From the NCBI RefSeq assembly GCF_017355165.1, contig NZ_JADILK010000017.1:1-64000 (forward strand): a stretch of DNA of 64,000 nucleotides. Direction: 5' to 3'. The DNA is from Bacillus sp. SD075. Lineage in GTDB: Bacteria > Bacillota > Bacilli > Bacillales > DSM-1321. The translations under genes and the position numbers were made by a program. Shown here one piece after another: positions 9,900 through 17,769 of this stretch; the stretch's first letter is position 1; each line of letters begins with the position of its first letter. The notes below the pieces were generated by a model, which saw nothing but the letters and a program-made list of their open reading frames with translations, had not been told where the DNA came from and made no database searches.

Positions 9900-10081
9900 A
9901 AAAAGTGCCTCCTTAAATGGGATTGTCCGTAATATATTTCCACAATGAAGAACACATTTCCTTTAATAATTACCTTTACCTGTTTTTTAAGAATTCTCTT
10001 TATCTCATTAAAAGGAAAAGACCACCATATGAACTGCACCCCCATGGTTAGACACCATCTAACAATGGGAGGTGCTTTTTT

Positions 10082-10336
10082 ATGACAAAATTTTCATTAG
10101 AGTTGAAATTAAAAGCTGTCCTTGCTTATTTAGAAGGAATGGACTCATTTAGAACTGTAGCCAATCCATTTAATAGCAGTTTGACTCCTTTAAAGCAATG
10201 GGTGGCGCATTATAAAGAACATGGGATAGAAGGGCTAATGTCTACCTATAAAAATTATGATATTAGCTTTAAGATGGATGTACTAAACTATATGAACGAT
10301 TTTGGAGTGTCTTGTACCTATGCAGCTGCTGTGTAA
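10082..10336 (+). pseudogene. IS3-family transposase OrfA, truncated
   Basis: 84 residues beginning MTKFSLELKLKAVLAYLEG, the helix-turn-helix end of an IS150-type OrfA. It stops at TAA 10334-10336, shorter than usual, and loses the C-terminal leucine-zipper region. It is part of the deleted element 10030-10700. Confidence 0.8.
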
Positions 10337-10391
10337 AACATTGCTTCTCCTTCCACTATGCCTAATTGGCTAAAGCTAAGGAGTTGACGCT

Positions 10392-10633
10392 CTTGACCTC
10401 AATCGTAATTTTAAGGCAACAAAGCCAAATCAAAAATGGGTCACGGACGTCCCGCAAAGGAAATGGTTTAGACAATGCCGTCATAGAAAACTTCTTTGGC
10501 TTACTGAAATCGGAATTACTTTATTTACAGAAGTTCGACAGCATGGAGCCTTTCAAAAAAAGAACTGAAAGATTATATCCATTATTACAGTCATAAACGA
10601 ATCAAAGTAAAATTTAAAAAGCATGAGCCCTAG
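10392..10633 (+). pseudogene. IS3-family transposase OrfB remnant
   Basis: One frame reads [20 protein letters not shown], around the first catalytic Asp of an rve/DDE domain. It then jumps to [15 protein letters not shown], around the last catalytic Glu, so the middle of the domain is deleted. A further shift in an A-run near 10554-10561 moves the end ([17 protein letters not shown]) into another frame. Not functional. Confidence 0.8.
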
Positions 10634-10789
10634 ATTACCGGGTTCATGCCCTCAAGGTTGCCTAATTAAATAAAGCGTCTAACTTTTTGGGTTCACTTCA
10701 ATAGCGGTCTTTTTCTTTTCTGTATTTTTCCACTCATTCAGATTTCAATATGGCATCCTCGATCAAGCCCCTGGATTACTTATTCATAT

Positions 10790-11839
10790 TTATTTCTTTA
10801 TGGACTCTGATTGTAAGCGGTTGTTAACGTTCATATAAAAATCCGGTAATTCCTCAAGTGCATTTCGAAAAGTTAATAGGATCTTATCGATTCCAATTGC
10901 TTGAAGTTCCTGAATTTTGCTTACGACCGATTCGTAACTACCGATCAACCCTGTCCTGAATCCTTCATTATTAGCAACAAAATCACTAATTGAGGAGGCA
11001 TTTTTCCACATTCCTTTCGTATCTTTACGGTTTTTGAACTGTGCTATCGCCGTATCATCTGCCTGTTCGATAATATACCGATATTCGCTTCTTGCCTCCT
11101 CTTCCGTCTGTCTGGCAATGACAAACGCATTAACGGCAAATTTCACTTCACGACCATGATTTTGCGCTACAGCATTTACATAATTCATTTGTTCTTTCAA
11201 CTCATCTATGGAAGCTCCATTCATAAAGTAATAATCGGAGAATTCCCCGGCCATCTCTTGGGAAGCCTGAGAATTTCCACCTTGATAGATTGCTGGATAT
11301 GGTTTTTGAATGGGTTTCGGTGCCAATATGGCATTCTTTATTTGATAATAGTCCCCTTGAAAAGAAAATTCATCGGACGTCCACAATCCTTTTAAAACTT
11401 CTAGGTATTCCCTTGAACGCTTATAACGCTCTTCATGCTTAATCCATTCTATCCCAAACATTTCTTGCTCTTCTTTAAACCAACCGCTGACCAAATTTAT
11501 GTGGAATCTCCCATTTGAGATAATGTCGATGCTTGAACTCACTTTTGCGAGGGTCGCAGGGTGAATGAATCCCGGTAAAACCGCAGCAATAAAATGAACG
11601 TTTTCGGTATCCCCTGCCAAAGCGGTAATGACTGATAAAGGATCAAGTTGACCTCTATCCGTCGAGCTACCTCCAATATTGCCCACATAGCGAATGGCAT
11701 AAAGGATGGAATCCACTTGTAGCTGGTCTGCCATTTTAGCGAGTTTCCGATTATATTCCATACTTCCATCCGTATTTTGTTCTACGTTTGCCCGCAAGAA
11801 ACCACCTGATAAATTAGCCCCCCAGATTGAAAACTTCAT
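10790..11839 (-). CDS. sfnG: FMNH2-dependent dimethyl sulfone monooxygenase-type enzyme (SfnG-like)
   Basis: 349 residues, a bacterial luciferase-like TIM-barrel monooxygenase. The start (KFSIWGANLSGGFLRANVEQ), the segment VHFIAAVLPGFIHPATLAKV and NLVSGWFKEEQEMFG match the SfnG/dimethyl sulfone monooxygenase branch better than SsuD. Such enzymes use reduced flavin and O2 to cleave a C-S bond, giving a sulfinate and an aldehyde. RBS AAGGGGGG precedes the ATG. It is the last gene of a four-gene monooxygenase operon, 22 bases after ssuD. No flavin reductase gene is adjacent. The exact substrate is inferred from family resemblance only. Confidence 0.85.
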   Translation of the reverse strand: MKFSIWGANLSGGFLRANVEQNTDGSMEYNRKLAKMADQLQVDSILYAIRYVGNIGGSSTDRGQLDPLSVITALAGDTENVHFIAAVLPGFIHPATLAKVSSSIDIISNGRFHINLVSGWFKEEQEMFGIEWIKHEERYKRSREYLEVLKGLWTSDEFSFQGDYYQIKNAILAPKPIQKPYPAIYQGGNSQASQEMAGEFSDYYFMNGASIDELKEQMNYVNAVAQNHGREVKFAVNAFVIARQTEEEARSEYRYIIEQADDTAIAQFKNRKDTKGMWKNASSISDFVANNEGFRTGLIGSYESVVSKIQELQAIGIDKILLTFRNALEELPDFYMNVNNRLQSESIKK

Positions 11840-11861
11840 ATTCTTCCCCCCTTATGTTTGC

Positions 11862-12917
11862 TCATAAAACCTTTTCTCCAAATAATGAGCGTACTGCCTG
11901 CCCAAATCTTTCTGCCTCCTCTAAATGGGGAAAACCGGATAGGATAAAATGCTTGACGCCAATATCGATATATTCTTGTAGGCCTTCCCTTACTTGTTCA
12001 GGGGTGCCTACAATGGCTGTACCCGCTCCTTTCCTGATTTTCCCGATCCCCGACCAGCCATATCTTCCAAAACGCTCATTGTTCCTCGTTAATTCATTCA
12101 TCCGTTTTTGAGCCACTGAATCCGTTGTTTCATAGTAATGATTCATATTATTCAGAGTTTCCCTGTCAACCTTACTTATTATTTTTGTGGCTGCCTCCCA
12201 TGCTTCACTCTCCTCATCACGAACGACTACATGAATCCTGACACCATATTCCAATTGCCTTCCATACTTCTTCGCTCTTTGTTTGACATCATTGATTTGT
12301 TGTTCAATTTGCTCAGCTGGTTCTCCCCATTGCAAATAAACATCGGCAGATTTCGCTGCAATTTCCTTTGCTGCATCCGATGAACCCCCGAAATAAATCG
12401 GAATATTCGGACTTTGTCGGATACTTGGATTCAATACTCCATCGCTGATCGTAAAATAGTCACCTATATGATTAACCTTCTCTTCCGTCCATGATTTTTG
12501 CACGACTTCAAGGAATTCACCTGTTCTGGCATATCGCTCATTATGCTCAACGAAGTCACCGTCCTGCCCCAATTCTTTTGCCGAACCACCTGTCACTACA
12601 TTGACAAGCATTCTCCCTTCTGAGAATTGATCAAGGGTCGCGGCCATTTTAGCCGCAACTGTCGGAGCAATGAATCCTGGGCGAAAGGCGATCAATGGCT
12701 TGATCGTTCTCGTATGATGAATGATGGCCGAACCCACTATCCATGAATCAAGGTAAGGTATGCCCGTAGGAATTAATATCCCTTCAAAACCTGCCTTTTC
12801 AGCTGCTTTCGCAACACTTATTATATAATCCAAAGTAGGCTTCCTCTGCGGCTCGTTTAGGCCTAAGTATTCACCATCACCATTTGTAGGTACATACCAG
12901 TAAAAATGCACAGACAT
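11862..12917 (-). CDS. ssuD: FMNH2-dependent alkanesulfonate monooxygenase
   Basis: 351 residues, matching SsuD along its length (FYWYVPTNGDGEYLG, LIPTG, FGGSSDAAKE, LQWGEP, GAGTAIVG). It cleaves the C-S bond of alkanesulfonates with FMNH2 and O2 to release sulfite. The His in the RIHVVVRDE segment and the Arg in IGKIRKGAG correspond to E. coli His228 and Arg297. The position of E. coli Cys54 is Tyr55 here (TGIPYLDSW). RBS AAGGAGG precedes the ATG. It lies 12 bases after the second HpaB-type gene. The usual SsuE reductase and SsuABC transporter are not in this cluster; a Met-type ABC importer is divergent instead. Confidence 0.92.
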   Translation of the reverse strand: MSVHFYWYVPTNGDGEYLGLNEPQRKPTLDYIISVAKAAEKAGFEGILIPTGIPYLDSWIVGSAIIHHTRTIKPLIAFRPGFIAPTVAAKMAATLDQFSEGRMLVNVVTGGSAKELGQDGDFVEHNERYARTGEFLEVVQKSWTEEKVNHIGDYFTISDGVLNPSIRQSPNIPIYFGGSSDAAKEIAAKSADVYLQWGEPAEQIEQQINDVKQRAKKYGRQLEYGVRIHVVVRDEESEAWEAATKIISKVDRETLNNMNHYYETTDSVAQKRMNELTRNNERFGRYGWSGIGKIRKGAGTAIVGTPEQVREGLQEYIDIGVKHFILSGFPHLEEAERFGQAVRSLFGEKVL

Positions 12918-12929
12918 TATAGGACCTCC

Positions 12930-14348
12930 TTATTTTAAAACCTCATAAGCATATTCAACGAGTTTCTGCTTATTTTTATAATTATTGTACTGGGCTGCAT
13001 ACATTCTGACAGGATCTCCTGAATAAAATCTCTCATATAACTCATGTCTTGATGCCAGCGGACTCCCCAATAGATCCCACGTTAATTTAATTAACCGCGT
13101 CCTATCTTCTGCAGATGTCTCTGTACCCTGGTAAAATTCCTTTAACAAAGGGCCTATGGGACCTTCCAATTCTTTTATGCTGGATGGGACCTGCAATAAC
13201 CCCCCTGCCCCAATCTGCTGGAGAATTTCCAACGCTCTTGGGTAGAATCTAGTTCCTAAATTCCTTGCTGTGGCTAAGAAATCTTGATTAGGAAGCAGTA
13301 TGCCGTTATACATCTTTGCTTTATATTCTGAAGCGAGCAGTAATGCTTTAATGGTTTCTAGCTGGATGATCAATTCTGCAAGCTTTTCTTTCACATGCAG
13401 AAATTGTGTTGCCCCAGCCGTTTCCGCTAATTCGTTCCCGATTGCTACGACACTTTCCAGTTTGCTCACAAGTCTCACCACTGTTTGATGCTGGCTAAGC
13501 AGTGATGAAGGGGCATCACAACGAAGCTTCCATGCAAATTCCGGATCCTCATGAACCAGCACTCGCTCCCAAGGGATGAATACATCATCAAAAATCAGTA
13601 CTGCATCCATTTCGTCAAAACGTGCACTTAGCGGGTGATCCTCCTCTCGTTCATCGGCAAATGACTCCCTGCAAACGATATGCAATCCTTTGGCATTGAC
13701 AGGCACAAAGAAAACATTTGCGAATTCACGTTCATTTTCCCCTCTCTTGTGATAAGAAAAGATCAAAATTTCATCAACATATGGAGCTGCTGTCGCAATC
13801 ATTTTCGCACCGCGAACATAGATCCCTTCGCTATCTTTACGACTGATATGTAAAATCCCCGGTTTCTTTTCCCCTGCTGTTTTTGAACGATCCTTTTGTG
13901 GATCATGCCCTGCAACTGTTGACAATAAATCGAGATTACGTGATTGATAGTAATAGCTTTCTATTTTTTCAGAAAAACCTGGATGTGCCTCTTCATACTC
14001 TGAACGGTTTGCAAACCAACCAGTAAATATGGAACGGGAATATTCAGATAGGCGGCTCATGACTCCAAAAGTCTGATCAGCCCAATGCTGATACGCCAAA
14101 CGTTTTTTTTCCAGATCCTCATGTGTTCTGGGAACGAGAAATGACAGGTTCGCATCAAGCCCTTCCTCCGTTTGGTAGGTCAGCAAGGATTTACTGTCTG
14201 TTTTTGTTTGTAAATCCAGCAATGACTGTATCGTATGGACCGTTCCCTTAAATGCAGGGTGTTCGTCTAAGTTTTTGACGATATCCCCATCTAACCAGAT
14301 ATTCCTGCCATCATTAAGTCGTTGAAGATACCGATTGTTTTCGATCAT
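12930..14348 (-). CDS. HpaB-family flavin-dependent monooxygenase (second paralogue)
   Basis: About 472 residues in the 4-hydroxyphenylacetate 3-hydroxylase (HpaB) family, with an acyl-CoA dehydrogenase-like fold. Motifs shared with its neighbour include GRNIWLDGDIV, VRGAKMIATAAPY, ARFDEMDAVLIFDDVFIPWERVL and TARNLGTRFYPRALEILQQIGAGG. The ATG at 14348 is chosen because AAAGGGGA lies just before it. The first 35 bases overlap the end of the upstream paralogue, implying translational coupling. HpaB enzymes use FADH2 from a partner reductase to hydroxylate phenolic rings. In this sulfur-gene context the substrate may be an aromatic or heterocyclic organosulfur compound, but that is inference. 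Confidence 0.85.
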   Translation of the reverse strand: MIENNRYLQRLNDGRNIWLDGDIVKNLDEHPAFKGTVHTIQSLLDLQTKTDSKSLLTYQTEEGLDANLSFLVPRTHEDLEKKRLAYQHWADQTFGVMSRLSEYSRSIFTGWFANRSEYEEAHPGFSEKIESYYYQSRNLDLLSTVAGHDPQKDRSKTAGEKKPGILHISRKDSEGIYVRGAKMIATAAPYVDEILIFSYHKRGENEREFANVFFVPVNAKGLHIVCRESFADEREEDHPLSARFDEMDAVLIFDDVFIPWERVLVHEDPEFAWKLRCDAPSSLLSQHQTVVRLVSKLESVVAIGNELAETAGATQFLHVKEKLAELIIQLETIKALLLASEYKAKMYNGILLPNQDFLATARNLGTRFYPRALEILQQIGAGGLLQVPSSIKELEGPIGPLLKEFYQGTETSAEDRTRLIKLTWDLLGSPLASRHELYERFYSGDPVRMYAAQYNNYKNKQKLVEYAYEVLK

Positions 14349-15792
14349 CACGATTCCCCTTTCCATGTATCCCCTCCAAAAAATGGTGGAGTTTTCGTTT
14401 TAATGGCTCCTTATCATAGGTTTCATACTGCAAAGCGTAGGTTCGGATGGGATCCCCGGTATACAGCCTTTCATACAGGTCATGCCTCGATCCCAGTGTG
14501 CTTCCGATCAGTTCCCATCCTATTTGAAATAAAGAAGTTTTAGTGACGGCGTCAACATTCGCTCCTCTAAAATACTTTTCCAATAAAGGGATGAGGTCGT
14601 TGCTGTCCTCTATCGTTGTAGAAGGGAGCTGAATAAAACCGCCCGCCCCGATTTGTTTTAAAATCTCGATCGCTCTTGGATAATGGCGGGTTCCAAGATT
14701 TCGTGCCGTTTGCAAAGGTACGAGTGCAGGCAGATAAACGCCCTTTTCGTTAAGTGAACCTTGAACCTCTGAAGCGATGAGCAACGCTTCTATACTATCG
14801 ATTTGGGTATATAGTTCACCAAGCTTTTCCTTCACTTGTAAAAATTGATCAACACCGATCGATTGGGCGATGGCCGTGGCCACCCCTGTAACGAATTGAA
14901 GTTTAGTCAGCAAGCGGACGACCGTCTGATGATGGGAGAGACAGTTTAATTGCTGGTGCCGCTGTGCTTCAAACACTCCTTCTACGGATCCCCTAATCAA
15001 TACGCGTTCCCACGGAATCAACACATCATCAAAAAGTAAAACAGCGTCCATTTCATCAAATTGTGCACTTAAGGGATGCTTCTTTTCGTCGTTTGAAGCG
15101 AATGACTCACGACAGACAATTTGCAGGCCAGGAAGATTCAAAGGGATAATGCACATATTGGCATGCTCCGTTTTATCAGGAGTCAGCTTCTGATGCGGCA
15201 TGATGATGACATCATGTGCATACGGGGAAGCGGTAGCAATCATTTTCGCACCTCTAACAACGATTCCTTCTTCCGTTTCCCTTATGACTTTCAATAAGGC
15301 ATCTTCCTGTTCATCACTGGGCCTTGACCGATCTATCTGAGGATCAAGAATGGCCTGGATCACAATACGCCGTTCATCCCTAGCCTGTTCATAGTAGGCA
15401 GTGATTTTTTCGGAAAACCCTGAATCATACTGGTTAAAGAAATCCCTATCTATGAAATATGCCGTGACCATCGAATTCGCATAGTCGGATAATCGGCTCA
15501 TCACTCCGTAAGTTTTCCGCGACCATAACTCAAAGGCCTTCCTTCTTGAAATCAGTTCTTCCAAATCTTTAGGAATGAGAAAAGATTTATGGACATATTC
15601 CTTTGTTTTTGGACTTTCATACCCGACAATCTTTTGTTCTTCAGGTGAATCCAGCATCTCCAACAAATTAGTTAAAGTCTTTAAAGTGCCTGTGAAAGCC
15701 TGATGGGCATATAGATCGTCTATTTTCTTTCCATCAAGCCAAACATTTCTTCCATCTTTCAAACTTTCGGCAAGCCGGCTTCTCTTATTCAT
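14314..15792 (-). CDS. HpaB-family flavin-dependent monooxygenase (first paralogue)
   Basis: 492 residues, same family and order of motifs as the gene that follows: GRNVWLDGKKIDDL, VRGAKMIATASPYAHDV, AQFDEMDAVLLFDDVLIPWERVL, and TARNLGTRHYPRAIEILKQIGAGG. The two are clearly diverged tandem paralogues, possibly two steps or a heteromer. It is first in the operon, with GGGAGGAG before the ATG, a strong promoter at 15901-15929 and a structured leader. No HpaC-like reductase is encoded nearby. It could act on a phenolic compound unrelated to sulfur; the link to sulfur rests on its operon partners. Confidence 0.85.
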   Translation of the reverse strand: MNKRSRLAESLKDGRNVWLDGKKIDDLYAHQAFTGTLKTLTNLLEMLDSPEEQKIVGYESPKTKEYVHKSFLIPKDLEELISRRKAFELWSRKTYGVMSRLSDYANSMVTAYFIDRDFFNQYDSGFSEKITAYYEQARDERRIVIQAILDPQIDRSRPSDEQEDALLKVIRETEEGIVVRGAKMIATASPYAHDVIIMPHQKLTPDKTEHANMCIIPLNLPGLQIVCRESFASNDEKKHPLSAQFDEMDAVLLFDDVLIPWERVLIRGSVEGVFEAQRHQQLNCLSHHQTVVRLLTKLQFVTGVATAIAQSIGVDQFLQVKEKLGELYTQIDSIEALLIASEVQGSLNEKGVYLPALVPLQTARNLGTRHYPRAIEILKQIGAGGFIQLPSTTIEDSNDLIPLLEKYFRGANVDAVTKTSLFQIGWELIGSTLGSRHDLYERLYTGDPIRTYALQYETYDKEPLKRKLHHFLEGIHGKGNRDDRKQSVSSTT

Positions 15793-15822
15793 TAAGTTCC
15801 CAACTCCTCCCTGGATAACACA

Positions 15823-15866
15823 AAAGCCCTTGAAGGAGTATGGAACTGACTCCTAACAAGGGCTTT
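15823..15866 (-). terminator. Leader hairpin, candidate attenuator of the monooxygenase operon
   Basis: On the minus strand AAAGCCCTTG pairs with CAAGGGCTTT, with an inner GGAG/CTCC extension, followed by TTTTGTGTT. It lies between promoter and start codon, about 30 bases before the first gene. Its 5' arm overlaps the last five bases of the hairpin at 15862-15882, so the two structures exclude each other. The T-run is short, making it a weak or conditional terminator. Confidence 0.6.
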
Positions 15867-15882
15867 CGGTTGTCCGATAAGC
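15862..15882 (-). promoter_or_regulatory. Conserved leader hairpin (candidate antiterminator element), minus copy
   Basis: On the minus-strand transcript, a lower stem GCU/AGC, a 2x1 internal loop (UA opposite A), an upper stem UCGG/CCGA and an ACAA tetraloop make 21 nt. The same 21-nt architecture occurs in the divergent metQ leader at 16040-16060. It starts roughly 12 nt after the predicted transcription start and runs into the attenuator-like hairpin. I do not recognise it as a known riboswitch. Confidence 0.6.
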
Positions 15883-15900
15883 TATTATTTTATGTTCACT

Positions 15901-15929
15901 ATCATAATCCGATAAAATCAATTGGTCAA
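15901..15929 (-). promoter_or_regulatory. Promoter of the monooxygenase operon
   Basis: On the minus strand TTGACC, exactly 17 bases, then TATGAT: a near-consensus sigma-A promoter. The predicted start near 15894 gives a leader of about 100 nt containing the two overlapping hairpins. Confidence 0.75.
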
Positions 15930-15975
15930 GTGAGTTTTTGATTCCAACCCATAAATATCCAGAGTAAAATAACAC

Positions 15976-16005
15976 TTGATAAATGATCCATGCTCTTGTT
16001 ATAGT
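15976..16005 (+). promoter_or_regulatory. Promoter of the metQNI-type operon
   Basis: TTGATA (15976-15981), 18 bases, TATAGT (16000-16005). The palindrome ATTCCAATTGGAA just downstream could be a repressor site. The leader before metQ is about 130 nt. Confidence 0.65.
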
Positions 16006-16039
16006 TTAATTATTCCAATTGGAAAACTATTTTATGAAA

Positions 16040-16060
16040 GCCTACCGGATAACCGGCGGC
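16040..16060 (+). promoter_or_regulatory. Conserved leader hairpin (candidate antiterminator element), plus copy
   Basis: Lower stem GCC/GGC, 2x1 internal loop (UA opposite C), upper stem CCGG/CCGG and AUAA tetraloop, 21 nt. Compared with the minus copy, the third base pair of the lower stem and the first of the upper stem change from C-G to U-A with pairing kept. Its last two bases are also the first two of the terminator stem at 16059. Confidence 0.6.
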
Positions 16061-16089
16061 ATGAACAAACCTTGTTCATGCTTTTTTTT
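16059..16089 (+). terminator. Intrinsic terminator inside the metQ leader (attenuator)
   Basis: A perfect 10-bp stem (GCATGAACAA / TTGTTCATGC) with a 3-nt loop is followed by T8. It sits between the promoter and metQ, so it must be conditional for the operon to be expressed. No S-box, T-box or other known riboswitch core was found upstream. Confidence 0.85.
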
Positions 16090-16141
16090 ATTCCTAAAAA
16101 AAGAATGAACCCCATACAAAAAAAGAAAAGAGGAATCCCAC

Positions 16142-16975
16142 ATGAGAAATTCGTTACCGTTCATCATCATGTCCCTATTATTCATCATGCTGCTATCGGC
16201 TTGCAACGGCAGCGGCAGTGATAAAGCCGGGAGTGAAGCTAAGAAAGAAATTATTTTCGGCTTCACTCCAGGCCCTTATAGTGACCAAGTGAAAAAAGGC
16301 ATAGAACCCTATTTGAAAAGCAAGGGATATGCTGTTAAATATGTAGAAATCAGTGACCCAAACCAACCAAACTTTGCCTTAGCTGAGGGCTCCATCGATG
16401 TAAATGTATTTCAGCATACTGCTTTTTTCAAGAATTTCATCAATGAAAACAAACTGGATCTTACCGAAACCATTAAAGTCCCCACAGCACCCATGGGGTT
16501 ATATTCAGATAAGCATGGCAGCAAGGACGAATTGAAGGATGGGCAAAAGGTGGCAATCCCGAATGATCCCGCTAACGTGGCAAGGGCATTAAGAATGCTC
16601 GAACAAATAGGGTGGCTTCAATTAACAAAAGGATACGATCCCTTGACTGTTTCCAAAAAAGATATCGTCGATCAAAAAGTGAAATTTTCATTTGTTGAGG
16701 TGGAACAGGCTCAAGTTCCCCGTATCTTGCCTGATGTAGATTATGCGGTAGCCAATGGGTATACCATCTTAGTATCCGACCGAAAATTGTCTTCGGCCCT
16801 TTATTTAGAGGATCCCCCATTTGAATATCAAAATTTTGTGGCAGTAAGAACTGAAGATAAGAACAAACGATTCGTGAAGGAAATCATTGGCGCCTACCAA
16901 TCCCCTGAATTTCAAAAAGCGATTGAAAGCAATAAAGAATTCGAAGGGTTTCACCGACCTGATTATTTTAAATGA
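16142..16975 (+). CDS. metQ: MetQ/NlpA-family substrate-binding lipoprotein
   Basis: 277 residues with a lipoprotein signal peptide (hydrophobic stretch ending LLSAC, Cys21) and the NlpA/MetQ fold (IIFGFTPGPYSDQVKKG, VKYVEISDPNQPN, NVFQHTAFF, VAIPNDPANVARALRML). It would be anchored on the outer face and deliver substrate to the permease below. MetQ proteins bind methionine, but relatives carry other sulfur compounds, and its place opposite an organosulfur monooxygenase operon leaves the ligand open. First gene of a three-gene operon; RBS AAGAGGAA. Confidence 0.9.
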   Translation: MRNSLPFIIMSLLFIMLLSACNGSGSDKAGSEAKKEIIFGFTPGPYSDQVKKGIEPYLKSKGYAVKYVEISDPNQPNFALAEGSIDVNVFQHTAFFKNFINENKLDLTETIKVPTAPMGLYSDKHGSKDELKDGQKVAIPNDPANVARALRMLEQIGWLQLTKGYDPLTVSKKDIVDQKVKFSFVEVEQAQVPRILPDVDYAVANGYTILVSDRKLSSALYLEDPPFEYQNFVAVRTEDKNKRFVKEIIGAYQSPEFQKAIESNKEFEGFHRPDYFK

Positions 16976-17010
16976 ATGTATATGACGCTTTAAGATTGGG
17001 AGGTTCCAGA

Positions 17011-17769
17011 ATGATAACATTTAAAAATGTAGGTAAAACATTTTCTGTAAAAAACGAATTATTCACTGCCGTTTCCAATGTAAATCTGGATATTAAGGAA
17101 AATGAAATTTATGGGATCATCGGTTTTAGCGGTGCAGGTAAATCGACTTTACTGCGCATGGGTAACCTATTAGAAAAGCCTACGGAAGGTACGATAGCAA
17201 TAAATGATTCTATCCTTAGTGATTTATCTGGCAAACAGCTTCGAGAAGCACGCAATAAAATCGGGATGGTTTTTCAGCATTTCAACCTCTTGGCAAATCG
17301 AACGGTGCAAGGAAATGTTAGCCTCGCATTGGAACTTGCCAATGTACCAAAACAAAAGCGATCCAAAATTATAGCTGAATCCCTGGAAATCGTTGATTTA
17401 TCTGATAAATCCAATCATTATCCGGCACAGCTCTCTGGCGGACAAAAGCAAAGGGTCGCGATTGCCCGTGCCATAAGCACAAGACCTAATGTATTGCTTT
17501 GTGATGAGCCAACCTCTTCACTTGATCCACAAACCACTCAATCTATCCTGGCCTATCTGAAAAAAATAAACGAAACCTATGGTGTGACCATCCTGATCGT
17601 GACTCATGAAATGGATGTAATTCGAAGGTTAGCAAATCGGGTGGCAGTCATGGAAAATGGGAGAATCATGGAGGAATTGAACTTAGCGGATAATAGAACC
17701 ATACCCACGACGAAAATCGGAAAAATTCTATTAAAACATGAATCTGAAGAGGTGAAGGTAAGTGTTTGA
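17011..17769 (+). CDS. metN: MetN-like ABC transporter ATPase without NIL domain
   Basis: About 252 residues from the ATG at 17011, which follows GGGAGG; an in-frame ATG at 16972 overlaps metQ and has no good RBS. Walker A (GFSGAGKST), Q-loop (VFQHFNLL), signature (LSGGQKQRVAIARA), Walker B (LLCDEPTSSLD) and H-loop (VTHEM) are all present. Canonical MetN is about 340 residues with a C-terminal NIL domain that binds methionine and inhibits transport. That domain is absent here, so this importer should lack substrate trans-inhibition. Confidence 0.88.
   Translation: MITFKNVGKTFSVKNELFTAVSNVNLDIKENEIYGIIGFSGAGKSTLLRMGNLLEKPTEGTIAINDSILSDLSGKQLREARNKIGMVFQHFNLLANRTVQGNVSLALELANVPKQKRSKIIAESLEIVDLSDKSNHYPAQLSGGQKQRVAIARAISTRPNVLLCDEPTSSLDPQTTQSILAYLKKINETYGVTILIVTHEMDVIRRLANRVAVMENGRIMEELNLADNRTIPTTKIGKILLKHESEEVKVSV

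Larger units (their letters stand above)
10030..10700 (+). mobile_element. Internally deleted IS3-family (IS150-like) element
   Basis: Left end TGAACTGCACCC...TTAGACA (10030) and right end, read inward, TGAAGTGAACCC...TTAGACG (ends 10700) are matching terminal inverted repeats. Both are flanked by ATA (10027-10029 and 10701-10703), a typical 3-bp target duplication. The element is 671 bp, about half normal length, because most of orfB is missing. It cannot make its own transposase but its ends look intact. Confidence 0.85.

Noticed and set aside
15793..16141. SAM (S-box) or T-box riboswitch in the met-type leaders
   Set aside because: No S-box kink-turn/core or T-box motif was found; both leaders are too short.
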